DNA of 64,000 bases, from positions 89,178-153,177 of the forward strand of contig JAFDWX010000007.1 of the NCBI GenBank assembly GCA_018268255.1. The letters are read 5' to 3'. Position numbers and translations under genes: made by a program. This document shows, in pieces, positions 42,006 to 51,178 of this stretch. This stretch comes from Armatimonadota bacterium. GTDB lineage: Bacteria > Armatimonadota > Fimbriimonadia > Fimbriimonadales > Fimbriimonadaceae. The stretch's first letter is position 1. Every line of letters begins with the position of its first letter. The notes beneath the pieces are model-generated. The model did not search any database. It worked only from the letters and a program-made list of their open reading frames with translations, and was not told where the DNA came from.

Positions 42006-42362
42006 ATGTACGCCCTCAACTTTTACTCCGAGCTCTACGAAGACATCCTGCGAAAGGACCGAAAGACCGTGACGATTCGCCTCGGAGATAAAGAGGACAA
42101 ATATCGAACTGGGATGCTCGTGTGGATCACTGTGGGGCCGCGGTACGGGCGACGCCAGAAGCTCTATTCGGCAATTCTGGATAAGGTGGAAGTCAAACCA
42201 ATTTCGGATCTGACTCCCCGGGAAATTGAAAAGGAAAACCCTGAATTCAGAAGCCAAGATGACGTCATCGCGTTCCTGTCTCGAATCTACTCCGACTTTT
42301 TGACGCCCGCACACTTGGTTACGGTGATCCACTTTTCCCGAGTTGACGAATCGCCGTTCTGA
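42006..42362 (+). CDS. ASCH-domain-like small protein
   Basis: 118 residues. The pattern LNFYSELYEDILRKDRKTVTIRLGDKEDKYRTGMLVWITVGPRYG...AILDKVEVKPISDLTPREI fits the ASCH (PUA-like) beta-barrel, often an RNA-binding or nucleotide-processing module. No catalytic Lys-Lys-Asp arrangement, as in the EcASCH hydrolase, can be confirmed. Divergent from the alpha/beta hydrolase with 72 bases between starts. Confidence 0.7.
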   Translation: MYALNFYSELYEDILRKDRKTVTIRLGDKEDKYRTGMLVWITVGPRYGRRQKLYSAILDKVEVKPISDLTPREIEKENPEFRSQDDVIAFLSRIYSDFLTPAHLVTVIHFSRVDESPF

Positions 42363-42415
42363 TCACTTGAAGCACCCCGGCTATCGCCGAGGTATCGTCT
42401 CAGGGGATCGTCGCC

Positions 42416-43483
42416 TTGGACGTTCTTTCCGGCAACGGTGCCGGAACTGATTGGCTTGTGGACCCGTTACCATCTTCGAAACCGACCTTGAAACGAGACT
42501 TTTTTGGGATTCCTGGGACTCTTGCACGGGCAATGATGATTGCTCTGGCAACCGCGCCAATGCATGCCCCTGCTTGCAGCACCGGAAACACGATTTCATT
42601 CGTAGAGAAATTGGTCCTGACCGGATTGGAAGCTCAGACCCATTCCGAAGGCTCAGTAGAAGCCAAATCCAACACCACCGACTTGGCTCCGGCTCCGATG
42701 CCGGACATGTCCGGGGTCCCGAAGGGTGTTCGCCCTGGGCTCGCATGGCTTTACAAGAACGACCACAAGCCAGAAAAAGATGATCCATATTGGGCTATGG
42801 CCCGCAAGCAGATCGCGCCCATCTACGACAGCGGATCCTGGAAGAACGGATCACCCCTAAGGCTTTTCGGGGGAGATCCCAAGGTGAAGAAAATCGCGCT
42901 GACTTTCGACGACGGCCCTGCGGCCGGCTACACCAAGCGACTTTTGGAGGCTCTTAGCTCCCTGAACGTCAAGGCCACGTTTTTTGTTGTGGGCAAGATG
43001 GTCCGCAAAAACCCCGATTCTTTGAAGGCGATCGTCGCGGCGGGCCACGAAATTGCGAATCACAGCTTCAGCCACCCAACGCTTTCTAAACTCACCCCAG
43101 ACGAGGTGCTGGCGGAATATCAGGCATGCACCTTGATCATCAAGGATACAACCGGAAAAACGCCGAGATTCTGCCGCCCTCCCGGTGGCCGGCACACTCG
43201 CGATACGTACAGAATGGCCTCCTCACTAGGCCTTGAGACCGCTCTCTGGACTTGCGATCCGCTTGACTACGCGATGATCGGACAGGAACTGCTTCTTCAC
43301 AGGCTCACGGTGGGGCTTAAACCCGGCGCGGTGATGCTGCTCCACAACGGCGCAAAGGACACGCTCCTCGTGCTTCGTCGATTTGTCGAGTACGCCAGAA
43401 GCAAGGGATATCAGTTCGTCACCATGAGCGAAATGTTTCCGCCGATGGCGACGAAGGTCGCCGTCAAGACCAACCACAAGTAA
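42416..43483 (+). CDS. polysaccharide deacetylase (NodB homology domain, CE4)
   Basis: 355 residues. The catalytic NodB domain spans about 155-340: motif 1 TFDDGP (Asp base and first metal ligand), motif 2 HSFSHP (two His ligands), motif 3 RPPGG, motif 4 DPLDYAM and motif 5 LHNG. Removes N- or O-acetyl groups from chitin, peptidoglycan or exopolysaccharide. The N-terminal 145 residues contain a Pro- and Ala-rich region and possibly a hydrophobic segment (ARAMMIALATAPMHAP), so surface location is likely. The frame starts with TTG at 42416; the true start could be one of the internal ATG codons near 42530. Confidence 0.9.
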   Translation: MDVLSGNGAGTDWLVDPLPSSKPTLKRDFFGIPGTLARAMMIALATAPMHAPACSTGNTISFVEKLVLTGLEAQTHSEGSVEAKSNTTDLAPAPMPDMSGVPKGVRPGLAWLYKNDHKPEKDDPYWAMARKQIAPIYDSGSWKNGSPLRLFGGDPKVKKIALTFDDGPAAGYTKRLLEALSSLNVKATFFVVGKMVRKNPDSLKAIVAAGHEIANHSFSHPTLSKLTPDEVLAEYQACTLIIKDTTGKTPRFCRPPGGRHTRDTYRMASSLGLETALWTCDPLDYAMIGQELLLHRLTVGLKPGAVMLLHNGAKDTLLVLRRFVEYARSKGYQFVTMSEMFPPMATKVAVKTNHK

Positions 43484-43512
43484 AAAATTGCCCCGCCGGG
43501 TGGCGACGGGGC
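43482..43512 (-). terminator. rho-independent terminator after ftsZ
   Basis: On the minus strand GCCCC-GtC-GCC-ACCC-GGC-GGGGC, with a small bulge, followed by AATTTTTT. It lies 38 bases past the ftsZ stop and overlaps the stop of the convergent deacetylase gene. Confidence 0.65.
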
Positions 43513-43549
43513 TAGTGTTGGACCAGTACGTTGCGTTCAAAAGTCGTTT

Positions 43550-44671
43550 TCAGTCACCCAGTTTCTGCCGCCGCAGGAATGTTGGGATGTCCAGATCGAT
43601 TTCGCTCATCTGGATTGGCGGAGGCGATCCAGCAGCAGCCGCAGCTAACGGTTCGGACTGAGTGGGCGCTACGGCTGGCTTGCTGGCAAAGATTTGGGGT
43701 TCGACACGGGCAACAGCACCCTCTACCATTCCCGCGGCGATGAGCGTGATCAGGACTTCGCCCTCCCCAAGTTCTTTGGTGACGTGTCCCAGGAAAATCT
43801 CGGCTTCTTCAGGATCAGTGAATTGCTGCAGATACTCCATCGCCTCATGAGCTTCACCGATGCTGAAATCTCTGCCTGCGGTGATGTTCACGAGGAGCTT
43901 CTTCGCGCCGACGATGGAAGTTTCTAGCAACGGGCTATTGGCTGCGGCTTGAGCAGCACTTCTCGCTCGATGCTCACCTACGCCTCGGCCCATTCCCATC
44001 AACGCGATCCCCGCGTCTTTCATGACCGATCGGACATCCGCAAAGTCAACGTTGATCAGACCTGGGAGAAGGATGATGTCGCTGATGCCCTGCACTCCTT
44101 GGCGAAGGACGTCGTCTGCGGTTGCAAACGCCTGCTGCATGGTCGTCCGCTTGTCAACAACTCCGAGAAGGCGGTCGTTCGGGACCACAATCATCGTGTC
44201 GACCTGTTCGCGCAACTGGGCGCTCCCCTGTTCAGCGAGTTTTTTCCGCTTGGGGCCTTCGAACAGAAATGGCTTGGTTACCACTCCGACGGTGAGGATC
44301 CCCATCCGACGAGCCATTTCGGCAACCACTGGGGCACCTCCCGTACCGGTTCCACCACCCATTCCAGCGGTGATGAACACCATATCGGTGCCTTCCAAAA
44401 TCTCTTGAATCGCTTTTTCCGATTCCTTGGCGGCGGATGCTCCAACTTCAGGATCACCCCCTGCCCCAAGACCGCGAGTCGTCACCTCACCCAGCTGGAC
44501 ACGGATTTTCGCTTTGCTGTGGTCCAGTGCTTGGGCGTCCGTGTTCATAGTAACGAACTGCACGCCACTGACGCCAACATCCACCATCCGGTTTACCGCG
44601 TTTCCACCGGCTCCACCGAGACCGATCACTTTGATCGTCGCCTGGGTATCGAAGAGATTGTTTGGTTGCAT
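43550..44671 (-). CDS. ftsZ: cell-division GTPase FtsZ
   Basis: Tubulin homologue that forms the Z-ring at mid-cell. 373 residues. [20 protein letters not shown]-binding [10 protein letters not shown], synergy region, [15 protein letters not shown] (T7 loop), and a C-terminal peptide [13 protein letters not shown] resembling the FtsA/ZipA-binding tail. The linker is short and Pro/Ala-rich. ftsA and ftsQ are not in the window; the gene is preceded by a WecG-type glycosyltransferase with an 87-base gap. The ATG at 44671 (MQPNNLFD) fits better than the frame start at 44701. Confidence 0.97.
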   Translation of the reverse strand: MQPNNLFDTQATIKVIGLGGAGGNAVNRMVDVGVSGVQFVTMNTDAQALDHSKAKIRVQLGEVTTRGLGAGGDPEVGASAAKESEKAIQEILEGTDMVFITAGMGGGTGTGGAPVVAEMARRMGILTVGVVTKPFLFEGPKRKKLAEQGSAQLREQVDTMIVVPNDRLLGVVDKRTTMQQAFATADDVLRQGVQGISDIILLPGLINVDFADVRSVMKDAGIALMGMGRGVGEHRARSAAQAAANSPLLETSIVGAKKLLVNITAGRDFSIGEAHEAMEYLQQFTDPEEAEIFLGHVTKELGEGEVLITLIAAGMVEGAVARVEPQIFASKPAVAPTQSEPLAAAAAGSPPPIQMSEIDLDIPTFLRRQKLGD

Positions 44672-44758
44672 GCGTCGAAAATTCCTGGAACACCTGGGCA
44701 TTCGCCTAGGGAGGTTCGCATCAACAGACGCGAGCGCAGTCCAAAAAGCATCAGAAAA

Positions 44759-45616
44759 TTACGGGAGTTCCGAGGTCTTGGACCGTGTCGCGCCCGGTTG
44801 AGGGGCTTTGCCACCTCGCAGGACATCGGTGAGAAGGTTGAGAACACCGACCCAGTAGAGAACCAGGTACCGACGCCAAAGCCTACGCGGCTCGATGGAC
44901 AGCCGCCAAAGCCACTCAAGTCCAGATTTCTGCATCCATTGAGGAGCACGCGGCTTGAGTCCGGCGATCAATTCAAATGTTCCGCCAACTCCCAAAATGA
45001 GAGCTTCCGGAAAACGCTTTCTGAGTTTGATGGCAACGAGATCCTGCTTCGGCACCCCCAGTGCAATGAAGATGAGGGATGCACCATGAGCTGCAATTTG
45101 GTTCGCGAGATCATCAATTGAGGCGTCATCCAGCTTCACTTTTCCATCGAAGACAAAAACGTCGTCGTGCCGTTCGATTTGGAGATTCTTGAGTGCGCGG
45201 GGAGGATTAACTCCTCCAATAATGGCGACATCTGAGGCAGGGACCCGCTTGATGAGATCCGCCGAAAGGTCGCTTCCGGCAGTTCGTCCGGGCACTTTTG
45301 CTACGCCCCGCTTGATTTTGCTCGCCCAAACCAGCGGCATACCGTCGGCGACGATATATTCGGCACTTCCGATCCAGTTGCGGTATTCAGTATCGAGGCA
45401 GGCATTGGAGAGAATCTCCAGATTGAGAGTTACCACCCACCCTCCGTTCTTCGCGGCCAATTGCCGCAAGAAGAACTCAACGCTCTCCTCATAGGAGAGC
45501 GCCAGCAGATCAAACCCGCAGAGTTCGCAACGGGTTGCAGGAATGGTTAGCGCCTTTGCCAATCGTACTATCCAACTTATGGGTTCATTGCCCGCCGCCT
45601 TGGAGGGTTGAACCAA
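44759..45616 (-). CDS. WecG/TagA/CpsF-family glycosyltransferase (copy 1)
   Basis: 285 residues. Family pattern of GT26: LNLEILSNACLDTEYRNWIGSAEYIVADGMPLVWASKI, with the catalytic-type Asp in ADGMP, VAIIGG, then LIFIALGVPKQD and GVGGTFELIAGLKPRAPQWMQKSGLEWLWRL. Transfers ManNAc or a related sugar to a lipid-linked acceptor in exopolysaccharide or cell-wall polymers. It lacks a clear anchor. A second member lies 2 kb away on the same strand with a GT2 gene between. Confidence 0.92.
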   Translation of the reverse strand: MVQPSKAAGNEPISWIVRLAKALTIPATRCELCGFDLLALSYEESVEFFLRQLAAKNGGWVVTLNLEILSNACLDTEYRNWIGSAEYIVADGMPLVWASKIKRGVAKVPGRTAGSDLSADLIKRVPASDVAIIGGVNPPRALKNLQIERHDDVFVFDGKVKLDDASIDDLANQIAAHGASLIFIALGVPKQDLVAIKLRKRFPEALILGVGGTFELIAGLKPRAPQWMQKSGLEWLWRLSIEPRRLWRRYLVLYWVGVLNLLTDVLRGGKAPQPGATRSKTSELP

Positions 45617-45692
45617 AAACCATTTTAGTGTACATGAACATTGACCAAAGCCAGAAGATCGGCGTTCGGATATGCTTCTTCATCATTTATTC

Positions 45693-46535
45693 ATGCCCCT
45701 GATCGTCGCCATCATTCCCACGTACAACGAACCCGAATACCTCCAGCGATGCTTGGAGTCTCTGGAAAGCCAAGGTTTGCCGATTCACTTGGTCATCGTC
45801 AACGCCGGGGACCCACTCCCCTTTTCGGTCGGCGCGAATGCTCAGGTGGTCGAGGTCGGATCTGAGTGCTACTGGACGGCCTGTGTGCAAAAGGGGCTTG
45901 ATCTCGCTCGATCTCTCCACGCGGATCTGGTGCTTCTGAGTAATGCCGACACAGTGTTTTTACCTGGTACCGTACAAGCACTTCTCAGTACGGTGAGTCT
46001 GGAATCCCGCAAAATCGCATGCTCCCCCGCCTATTGCCGGAACACAATGGGCGACCTTGGGCTCCAGTACCACGGCCAGTCTTCATGGGGATTCCTTCTC
46101 TATGGAAAGCTGTTACGGGGATGGAATCGGACGGAGGAATCTCCACCCGAGGAGATTCGAGTCGACCTAACCGGAGGACAAGGCGTGCTCATCCCGATTC
46201 AGGCTTTCGATGGTATCGAAATGGACACCAAACGGTTTCCGCAATACGCAAGCGATCACGATTTATGGCTGATGATGGCGAAGCGAGGCTGGTCGCTCTG
46301 GGTCGCGCCAGCGGCTGGAATCGTCAATGAACGCACCTTCAACAGAAATCGCCGCGGTTCCCTTCTGGGGACCCTTTTTTGGAGAATGCGATCGGAATTT
46401 GCGCCGGAAAGCATTCCTATCATGTGGCGCCTGCGCAGCAAGCACCTTACTATTCCTATCGCGGTCTTTTCGTTCTTGATCAGTTTCGCCCTTAGGTGGA
46501 CCTTGGGCCTTCCTAACATCATCAAACGAAGCTAG
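45693..46535 (+). CDS. glycosyltransferase family 2
   Basis: 280 residues. Nucleotide-sugar binding fold start MPLIVAIIPTYNEPEYLQRCLESL, the DxD-like region LLSNADTVFLPG, an acceptor-side ASDHDLWLMMAKRG and a C-terminal hydrophobic stretch (IPIAVFSFLISFALRW). Acts at the inner membrane on surface polysaccharide. It overlaps the ends of the convergent WecG copy 2 by 4 bases. The ATG at 45693 is preferred to the one at 45672. Confidence 0.88.
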   Translation: MPLIVAIIPTYNEPEYLQRCLESLESQGLPIHLVIVNAGDPLPFSVGANAQVVEVGSECYWTACVQKGLDLARSLHADLVLLSNADTVFLPGTVQALLSTVSLESRKIACSPAYCRNTMGDLGLQYHGQSSWGFLLYGKLLRGWNRTEESPPEEIRVDLTGGQGVLIPIQAFDGIEMDTKRFPQYASDHDLWLMMAKRGWSLWVAPAAGIVNERTFNRNRRGSLLGTLFWRMRSEFAPESIPIMWRLRSKHLTIPIAVFSFLISFALRWTLGLPNIIKRS

Positions 46536-47326
46536 TTTTTTCGCAGCAAGAGTTCACGCGCGGCAAGAAATACGAATTGCGTATTGGTAAAAAGATATCG
46601 CTTCCAGAGCCTCCCGGGTTCGGATACCAAGCGGAACAGCCACTCAAGACCAGCCTTTTGCATCCACTTCGGTGCTCGCGAGACTTTTCCGGCGTAGATG
46701 TCCAAAGCAGCGCCAACACCTACTTGAATGCAGTGGATCTGGTCCGTTGTTTCTGCCATCCAGAATTCTTGGCGCGGGCATCCCAAGCCCACGAATAGGA
46801 TCCCGATTCCGCTCGCATTGACCTGCCGAATCGTTTGGTCCACTTCCTCTTGGGTGAAGCTTCTGTGAGGCGGCGCCACCGCATAATGGACCTTGAGTTT
46901 CGGGAATGCACAGGCCAAGCGCGAAAGAAGAGCATCCATGGCCTCTGGAGAGGTGCCGAAAAAGCCAACCGGAATCCCAGATTGTTGCGCAGATTGGCAC
47001 AGGGTCCACATGAGATCGGGACCTGGAATCCTCTCTTGATCCTCGACACCGAGCTTACGCATGAGCCAGGCCACCGGCCACCCGTCGGGCAGAACCAAAT
47101 CGGCTTTGCTGAGAGCTTGACGGAAATCCAGGCGATTGTGGCCTGTGATGATGCTGTGCACGTTGGACAAACAGACGTATCCAGATTCGCGATTGGCTGC
47201 CCATTCGAGAAGCTGTTCAACGGCTTCCGATTCACAAACCGTATCAACATGAACTCCCAGGACATCGATCGTCTTTCGTGTAGTCTCCTGTTGGACCACC
47301 GCCGATTCGTGCACTCTAACTGCCAT
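46532..47326 (-). CDS. WecG/TagA/CpsF-family glycosyltransferase (copy 2)
   Basis: 264 residues from MAVRVHESAVVQQE. GT26 blocks: LSNVHSIITGHNRLDFRQALSKADLVLPDGWPVAWLMRKLG, GPDLMW, GFFGTSPEAM, ILFVGLGCPRQEFWMAE and GVGAALDIYAGKVSRAPKWMQKAGLEWLFRL. It is the more canonical of the two copies (Asn-containing NVHSI and the PDG motif). The upstream extension to 47398 contains no features. Divergent from the M3 peptidase gene. Confidence 0.92.
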   Translation of the reverse strand: MAVRVHESAVVQQETTRKTIDVLGVHVDTVCESEAVEQLLEWAANRESGYVCLSNVHSIITGHNRLDFRQALSKADLVLPDGWPVAWLMRKLGVEDQERIPGPDLMWTLCQSAQQSGIPVGFFGTSPEAMDALLSRLACAFPKLKVHYAVAPPHRSFTQEEVDQTIRQVNASGIGILFVGLGCPRQEFWMAETTDQIHCIQVGVGAALDIYAGKVSRAPKWMQKAGLEWLFRLVSEPGRLWKRYLFTNTQFVFLAARELLLRKN

Positions 47327-47398
47327 CAGTTTTAGGATTGGCAATTTGGCTGGGTTTCCCCAGTTTTGAGTTCGCACGATCTCGGCTAAACTCAGCAC

Positions 47399-49102
47399 AT
47401 GAGTTGGTTACCCAAAGATTTTTCGCCCGAGACAAATCTCTCCTGGCAGCACTACGAATCGAGAGCAGAAGCCCTGGCAGCTGCGAACCTCACCGCGGCG
47501 TCCGTAGAGGCTTGGCTAAAGCAATGGAGTGAGCTGAACGAAGAGATCGAGGATCTTGGTAGCAGGCTGTGGGTCGCAAAAACTGTGGATACGACGGATG
47601 AGAAAGCAGACGAGTATCTCAAGCGATTTTTGGAGGTGATCGAGCCTGAGTCCAAAGCGATGAACCAGACCTTGAAGAGCAAGTTCCTCGACTTTGGCAC
47701 GGCTCCATCCGGCTTTGAAATCCCTCTGCGCAACATGAAGAGCGAGGCAGCTCTCTATCGAGACGAAAACGTGAGCCTCCAGTCAGAGGAGGCCATGCTT
47801 TCGACTCGGTACGGGGATGTCGTCGGTGCCCAGACCGTGACCTGGAACGGCGAGGAGGTCACGTTGCTCAGACTCGACCAGAACCTCCAGAACTCAGACC
47901 GGTCCATCCGAGAAAAGGCTTGGAAGGTCGGAATGGCCCGAAGACTGGAAGATCGTTCCACCCTCAACGAGTTGTTCGTTCAGTTGCTGGAGCTCCGACT
48001 CCCTCAGGCACAAAATGCTGGATACGCCAACTATGTTGACTTCCGCTGGGAGCAGATGCAGCGATTCGATTACACGCCCGAAGATTGTGAGCAATTCCAT
48101 GACTCAATCGAGAAAGTCGTTATTCCTGCCTGCCAGAAAATCGCCGACCGCCGTAAGAAGTCGCTCGGATACGAGACGCTGAGACCCTGGGACTTCAGCG
48201 TTGATCCAGATCAGCGAGAGCCTTTGCGACCGTTTTCGAGCAACGATGAGTTTTCTTCAAAAGCAGCGTCCATGCTCAATCACGTTGATCCCGAGCTCGG
48301 AAATTACTATCGAGTCATGGAGCAGGAAGGGTTGCTGGACCTCGATAATCGAAAGGGGAAGGCTCCAGGGGGATACTGCACTGCGTTTCCGATTTCCCGT
48401 CGCCCGTTCATCTTCATGAATGCCGTCGGTCTGCACAGAGACGTCCAAACTCTTCTCCACGAGGCTGGTCATGCATTCCACGTCTTTGAATCTGCGCATT
48501 GGCCCTACACGCAGCAATTGAATGTGAACACTGAGTTCGCCGAGGTCGCGTCGATGTCGATGGAGCTTCTTGCCGGAGACTTCTTGGAGGAGCAGTACGG
48601 AGGCTATTATTCCAAGGCAGATGTGGCGCGTGCACGAACTGAACACTTGGAGAAGATCCTGATGTTCTGGCCGTACATGGCCGTTGTGGACGCCTTCCAG
48701 CACTGGGTCTATCGGAATCCGGAGGAGGCCCGCGACCACGCCAAGTGCGACGCCAAGTGGGTCGACCTTTGGGATCGATTTATGCCATGGGAGGATTGGT
48801 CAGGTCTTGAAAATGAGAAGGCGACCGGCTGGCACCGAAAGCTGCACATCTTTGAGATTCCGTTCTATTACGTAGAGTATGGAATGGCTCAACTCGGTGC
48901 GCTTCAGGTTTGGCGAAACTCGCTTACCGACCGCGCGGGCGCAGTCAAGAAGTACCGAGAAGGCTTGTCGGCGGGAGGCACCATCACGCTGCCGGAGATG
49001 TTCCGAACCGCTGGTGCATCATTCGCATTTGACACTCAAACGATCCAGGACGCCGTTGATCTGATCGAAACCAAACTAGAAGAGTATGGGGCTGAGGCCT
49101 AA
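47399..49102 (+). CDS. M3-family oligoendopeptidase (PepF-like)
   Basis: 567 residues. Zinc peptidase motif HEAGH (H354, E355, H358) and the third ligand Glu in NTEFAEVASMSMELL (E382), with the C-terminal helical bowl (FEIPFYYVEYGMAQLGALQVW) typical of oligoendopeptidase F. Degrades short peptides, probably in the cytosol because no signal peptide is present. Followed 12 bases later by an ABC exporter gene on the same strand. Confidence 0.94.
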   Translation: MSWLPKDFSPETNLSWQHYESRAEALAAANLTAASVEAWLKQWSELNEEIEDLGSRLWVAKTVDTTDEKADEYLKRFLEVIEPESKAMNQTLKSKFLDFGTAPSGFEIPLRNMKSEAALYRDENVSLQSEEAMLSTRYGDVVGAQTVTWNGEEVTLLRLDQNLQNSDRSIREKAWKVGMARRLEDRSTLNELFVQLLELRLPQAQNAGYANYVDFRWEQMQRFDYTPEDCEQFHDSIEKVVIPACQKIADRRKKSLGYETLRPWDFSVDPDQREPLRPFSSNDEFSSKAASMLNHVDPELGNYYRVMEQEGLLDLDNRKGKAPGGYCTAFPISRRPFIFMNAVGLHRDVQTLLHEAGHAFHVFESAHWPYTQQLNVNTEFAEVASMSMELLAGDFLEEQYGGYYSKADVARARTEHLEKILMFWPYMAVVDAFQHWVYRNPEEARDHAKCDAKWVDLWDRFMPWEDWSGLENEKATGWHRKLHIFEIPFYYVEYGMAQLGALQVWRNSLTDRAGAVKKYREGLSAGGTITLPEMFRTAGASFAFDTQTIQDAVDLIETKLEEYGAEA

Positions 49103-49114
49103 TCAACGCAACTA

Positions 49115-50932
49115 ATGACTTCTGAAGGCAAACAATCGCGTCGCTCATTTGACAAGGCCCTGATGCGACGTATTTTGGGCCTGTTTCGTGCCCATCGCGC
49201 TGCCGTGACCGTGATGCTTGCCACGGTCGCGGTGGGTGTGGTTCTGGGTCTGATCCCACCATTCCTTCTGCAAGTCATCATCGACCACGGTCTGCAACAA
49301 AATGACCTGCAGGTGACCGGATGGTACTCGTTGTACACGATTCTGGCGACTCTCGCGGGAGCAGGCGTGACCTTGTTGTATGGGTATCAAAGCGTGCTCA
49401 TCGGCCAGCGGATTATGTGCGACCTCCGCTACAAGCTCTTCACTCACCTACAGGGAATGTCTCTCCGGTTCTTTACAACGACCCGGACGGGTGATATCCA
49501 GACTCGGTTGATCAGTGATGTTGCGGGGGTCCAGAACGTCGTCAGCAACACCCTCGTCGATGCGCTCAGCAACGCTGGAATCGTCATTTCTGCTCTCATC
49601 GCCATGGTCATCTTGGACTGGCGGTTGACCCTGCTGGCAGTTGCATTGGTTCCCTTCTTCGGATTCGTTGGGAAGTGGGTCGGCGACTTTGCCCGCAACG
49701 TCCGCAAAGGCACCCAAGAACAGACCTCCGAGCTGAACTCCATGATGCAGGAGCAGCTTTCGGTCTCTGGAGCTTTGCTCGCTAAGACAATCGGGCGCGC
49801 CGATACACTTGCGGAAAAGTTCAACGTGGAAAACCACAAACTGGCGGACTGGCAGATCAAGTCTTCAGTAATCCAGTATCTGTTTTTCGGCCTGATCAGG
49901 ATGATTACGCAGTTGGTTCCCGCGCTGATCTACTGGCTTGCCGCTTACCTCATGTCGCGTGGCGATAAGTCGATCAGCGTCGGCACGATTGTCGCTTTCA
50001 CGAGCCTCCAAGCGCGCATGTTCTTCCCCTTGACCGGCCTTATGGGACTTCAAGTCGAAATCCTGAGTTCATTTGCGTTGTTCGAGCGAATTTTTGAGTA
50101 TCTGGATATGCCCCACGATGTCCAGGAAAAGACCAATGCGACTCCGCTTCCCGTGGCTTCCACGAAGGGACAGGTTGAGTTTAATCAGGTCGGATTTCGC
50201 TACGACCAAACCAGCGAAGACTGGACGCTGGAGAATATTTCGTTCCGCGCTGAGCCCGGCGAGCTCATCGCCCTGGTTGGGCCATCCGGAGCCGGCAAGA
50301 CCACCCTCTGCAACCTCATCCCGCGACTCTATGACGTGGATGCGGGGACCGTCCGGATCGACGGCATCGATGTGCGCGATATGGTCATGGCTGATTTGTC
50401 GGCGGCAGTAGGAGCCGTAACCCAGGAAACCTATCTCGTGCACACGACCATCGCGGAGAACCTTCGCCTGGCCAAGCCTAATGCGCCTTTGGAGGAATTG
50501 ATTGATGCGTGCAAAGCAGCTGCGATCCACGGACACATCGACAGCTTGCCGGAAGGTTACGACACGGTGGTGGGTGAACGCGGATATAAGCTCTCCGGCG
50601 GCGAGAAGCAGAGAATCGCGATCGCTCGGGCAATCCTTAAAAATCCCCGGATTTTGATCTTGGACGAGGCAACATCGGCACTGGACACCGCATCAGAGCG
50701 GCTGATCCAGAATTCACTGAACAGCCTGATGCAGGGCCGCACGACGTTTGCTATTGCTCACCGATTATCGACGATCTTAACGGCCAATCAAATTCTTGTC
50801 ATGCAGGATGGGCGGATAGTCGAGCGAGGAAGGCACCAAGAACTCCAAGCCCAGGGGGGACTGTACGCAAAGCTCTATCAAGAGCAATTCGTTACCAGCC
50901 ACCAACTGGACCAGGCCGATTCGACCTCGTAA
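49115..50932 (+). CDS. ABC exporter half-transporter, fused membrane and ATPase domains
   Basis: 605 residues. Six membrane helices in the first 320 residues, then the ATPase: Walker A VGPSGAGKTT, Q-loop VTQETYL, signature LSGGEKQRIAIARAI, Walker B ILILDEATSALD and H-loop IAHRLST. MsbA/BmrA-like homodimer; lipids, drugs or peptides are possible substrates. It begins 12 bases after the oligopeptidase gene. Confidence 0.93.
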   Translation: MTSEGKQSRRSFDKALMRRILGLFRAHRAAVTVMLATVAVGVVLGLIPPFLLQVIIDHGLQQNDLQVTGWYSLYTILATLAGAGVTLLYGYQSVLIGQRIMCDLRYKLFTHLQGMSLRFFTTTRTGDIQTRLISDVAGVQNVVSNTLVDALSNAGIVISALIAMVILDWRLTLLAVALVPFFGFVGKWVGDFARNVRKGTQEQTSELNSMMQEQLSVSGALLAKTIGRADTLAEKFNVENHKLADWQIKSSVIQYLFFGLIRMITQLVPALIYWLAAYLMSRGDKSISVGTIVAFTSLQARMFFPLTGLMGLQVEILSSFALFERIFEYLDMPHDVQEKTNATPLPVASTKGQVEFNQVGFRYDQTSEDWTLENISFRAEPGELIALVGPSGAGKTTLCNLIPRLYDVDAGTVRIDGIDVRDMVMADLSAAVGAVTQETYLVHTTIAENLRLAKPNAPLEELIDACKAAAIHGHIDSLPEGYDTVVGERGYKLSGGEKQRIAIARAILKNPRILILDEATSALDTASERLIQNSLNSLMQGRTTFAIAHRLSTILTANQILVMQDGRIVERGRHQELQAQGGLYAKLYQEQFVTSHQLDQADSTS

Positions 50933-51080
50933 ATTCACTGTGTTTCAGTGATTTTCCCAAAGCCACTGAACACCGCTCGCCGGAGTTCGTTTTGACCTAA
51001 TGGCAAACAACGGCAGATCGAGGCGCCTCCGCGAGAGGCTAATGATGCTTCGATCAAACCGAGAAGACAATGAGTGGTTA

Positions 51081-51110
51081 GGGTCACCTGGAAAGGTGGC
51101 CCTTTTTTTT
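51081..51110 (+). terminator. rho-independent terminator after the ABC exporter
   Basis: GGGTCACC / GGTGGCCC (one G-T pair) with eight T residues. It lies 149 bases past the ABC gene; the interval 50933-51080 shows nothing else. Confidence 0.85.
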
Positions 51111-51124
51111 GCGCCCCAAAAAAG

Positions 51125-51150
51125 AAAGGCCGTCCCGAAGGACGGCCTTT
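51125..51150 (-). terminator. rho-independent terminator after the VPEP gene, UUCG loop
   Basis: On the minus strand AAAGGCCGTCC-TTCG-GGACGGCCTTT, eleven perfect pairs with a C(UUCG)G tetraloop, followed by a CTTTTTT tract. Confidence 0.88.
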
Positions 51151-51178
51151 CTCATGTTAAGAGAGTAGTCCAGTGGAC

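Noticed and set aside
41934-42332. N-terminal extension of the alpha/beta hydrolase
   Set aside because: It overlaps the opposite-strand ASCH-like gene and lacks family features; the membrane anchor begins at 41933.
43949-45121. 390-codon rightward frame over ftsZ and a glycosyltransferase
   Set aside because: Shadow of ftsZ and WecG copy 1; both are read with clear motifs on the other strand.
51000-51178. Small RNA gene between the ABC exporter and a VPEP gene
   Set aside because: The two hairpins are standard back-to-back terminators; no promoter for a separate RNA is visible.
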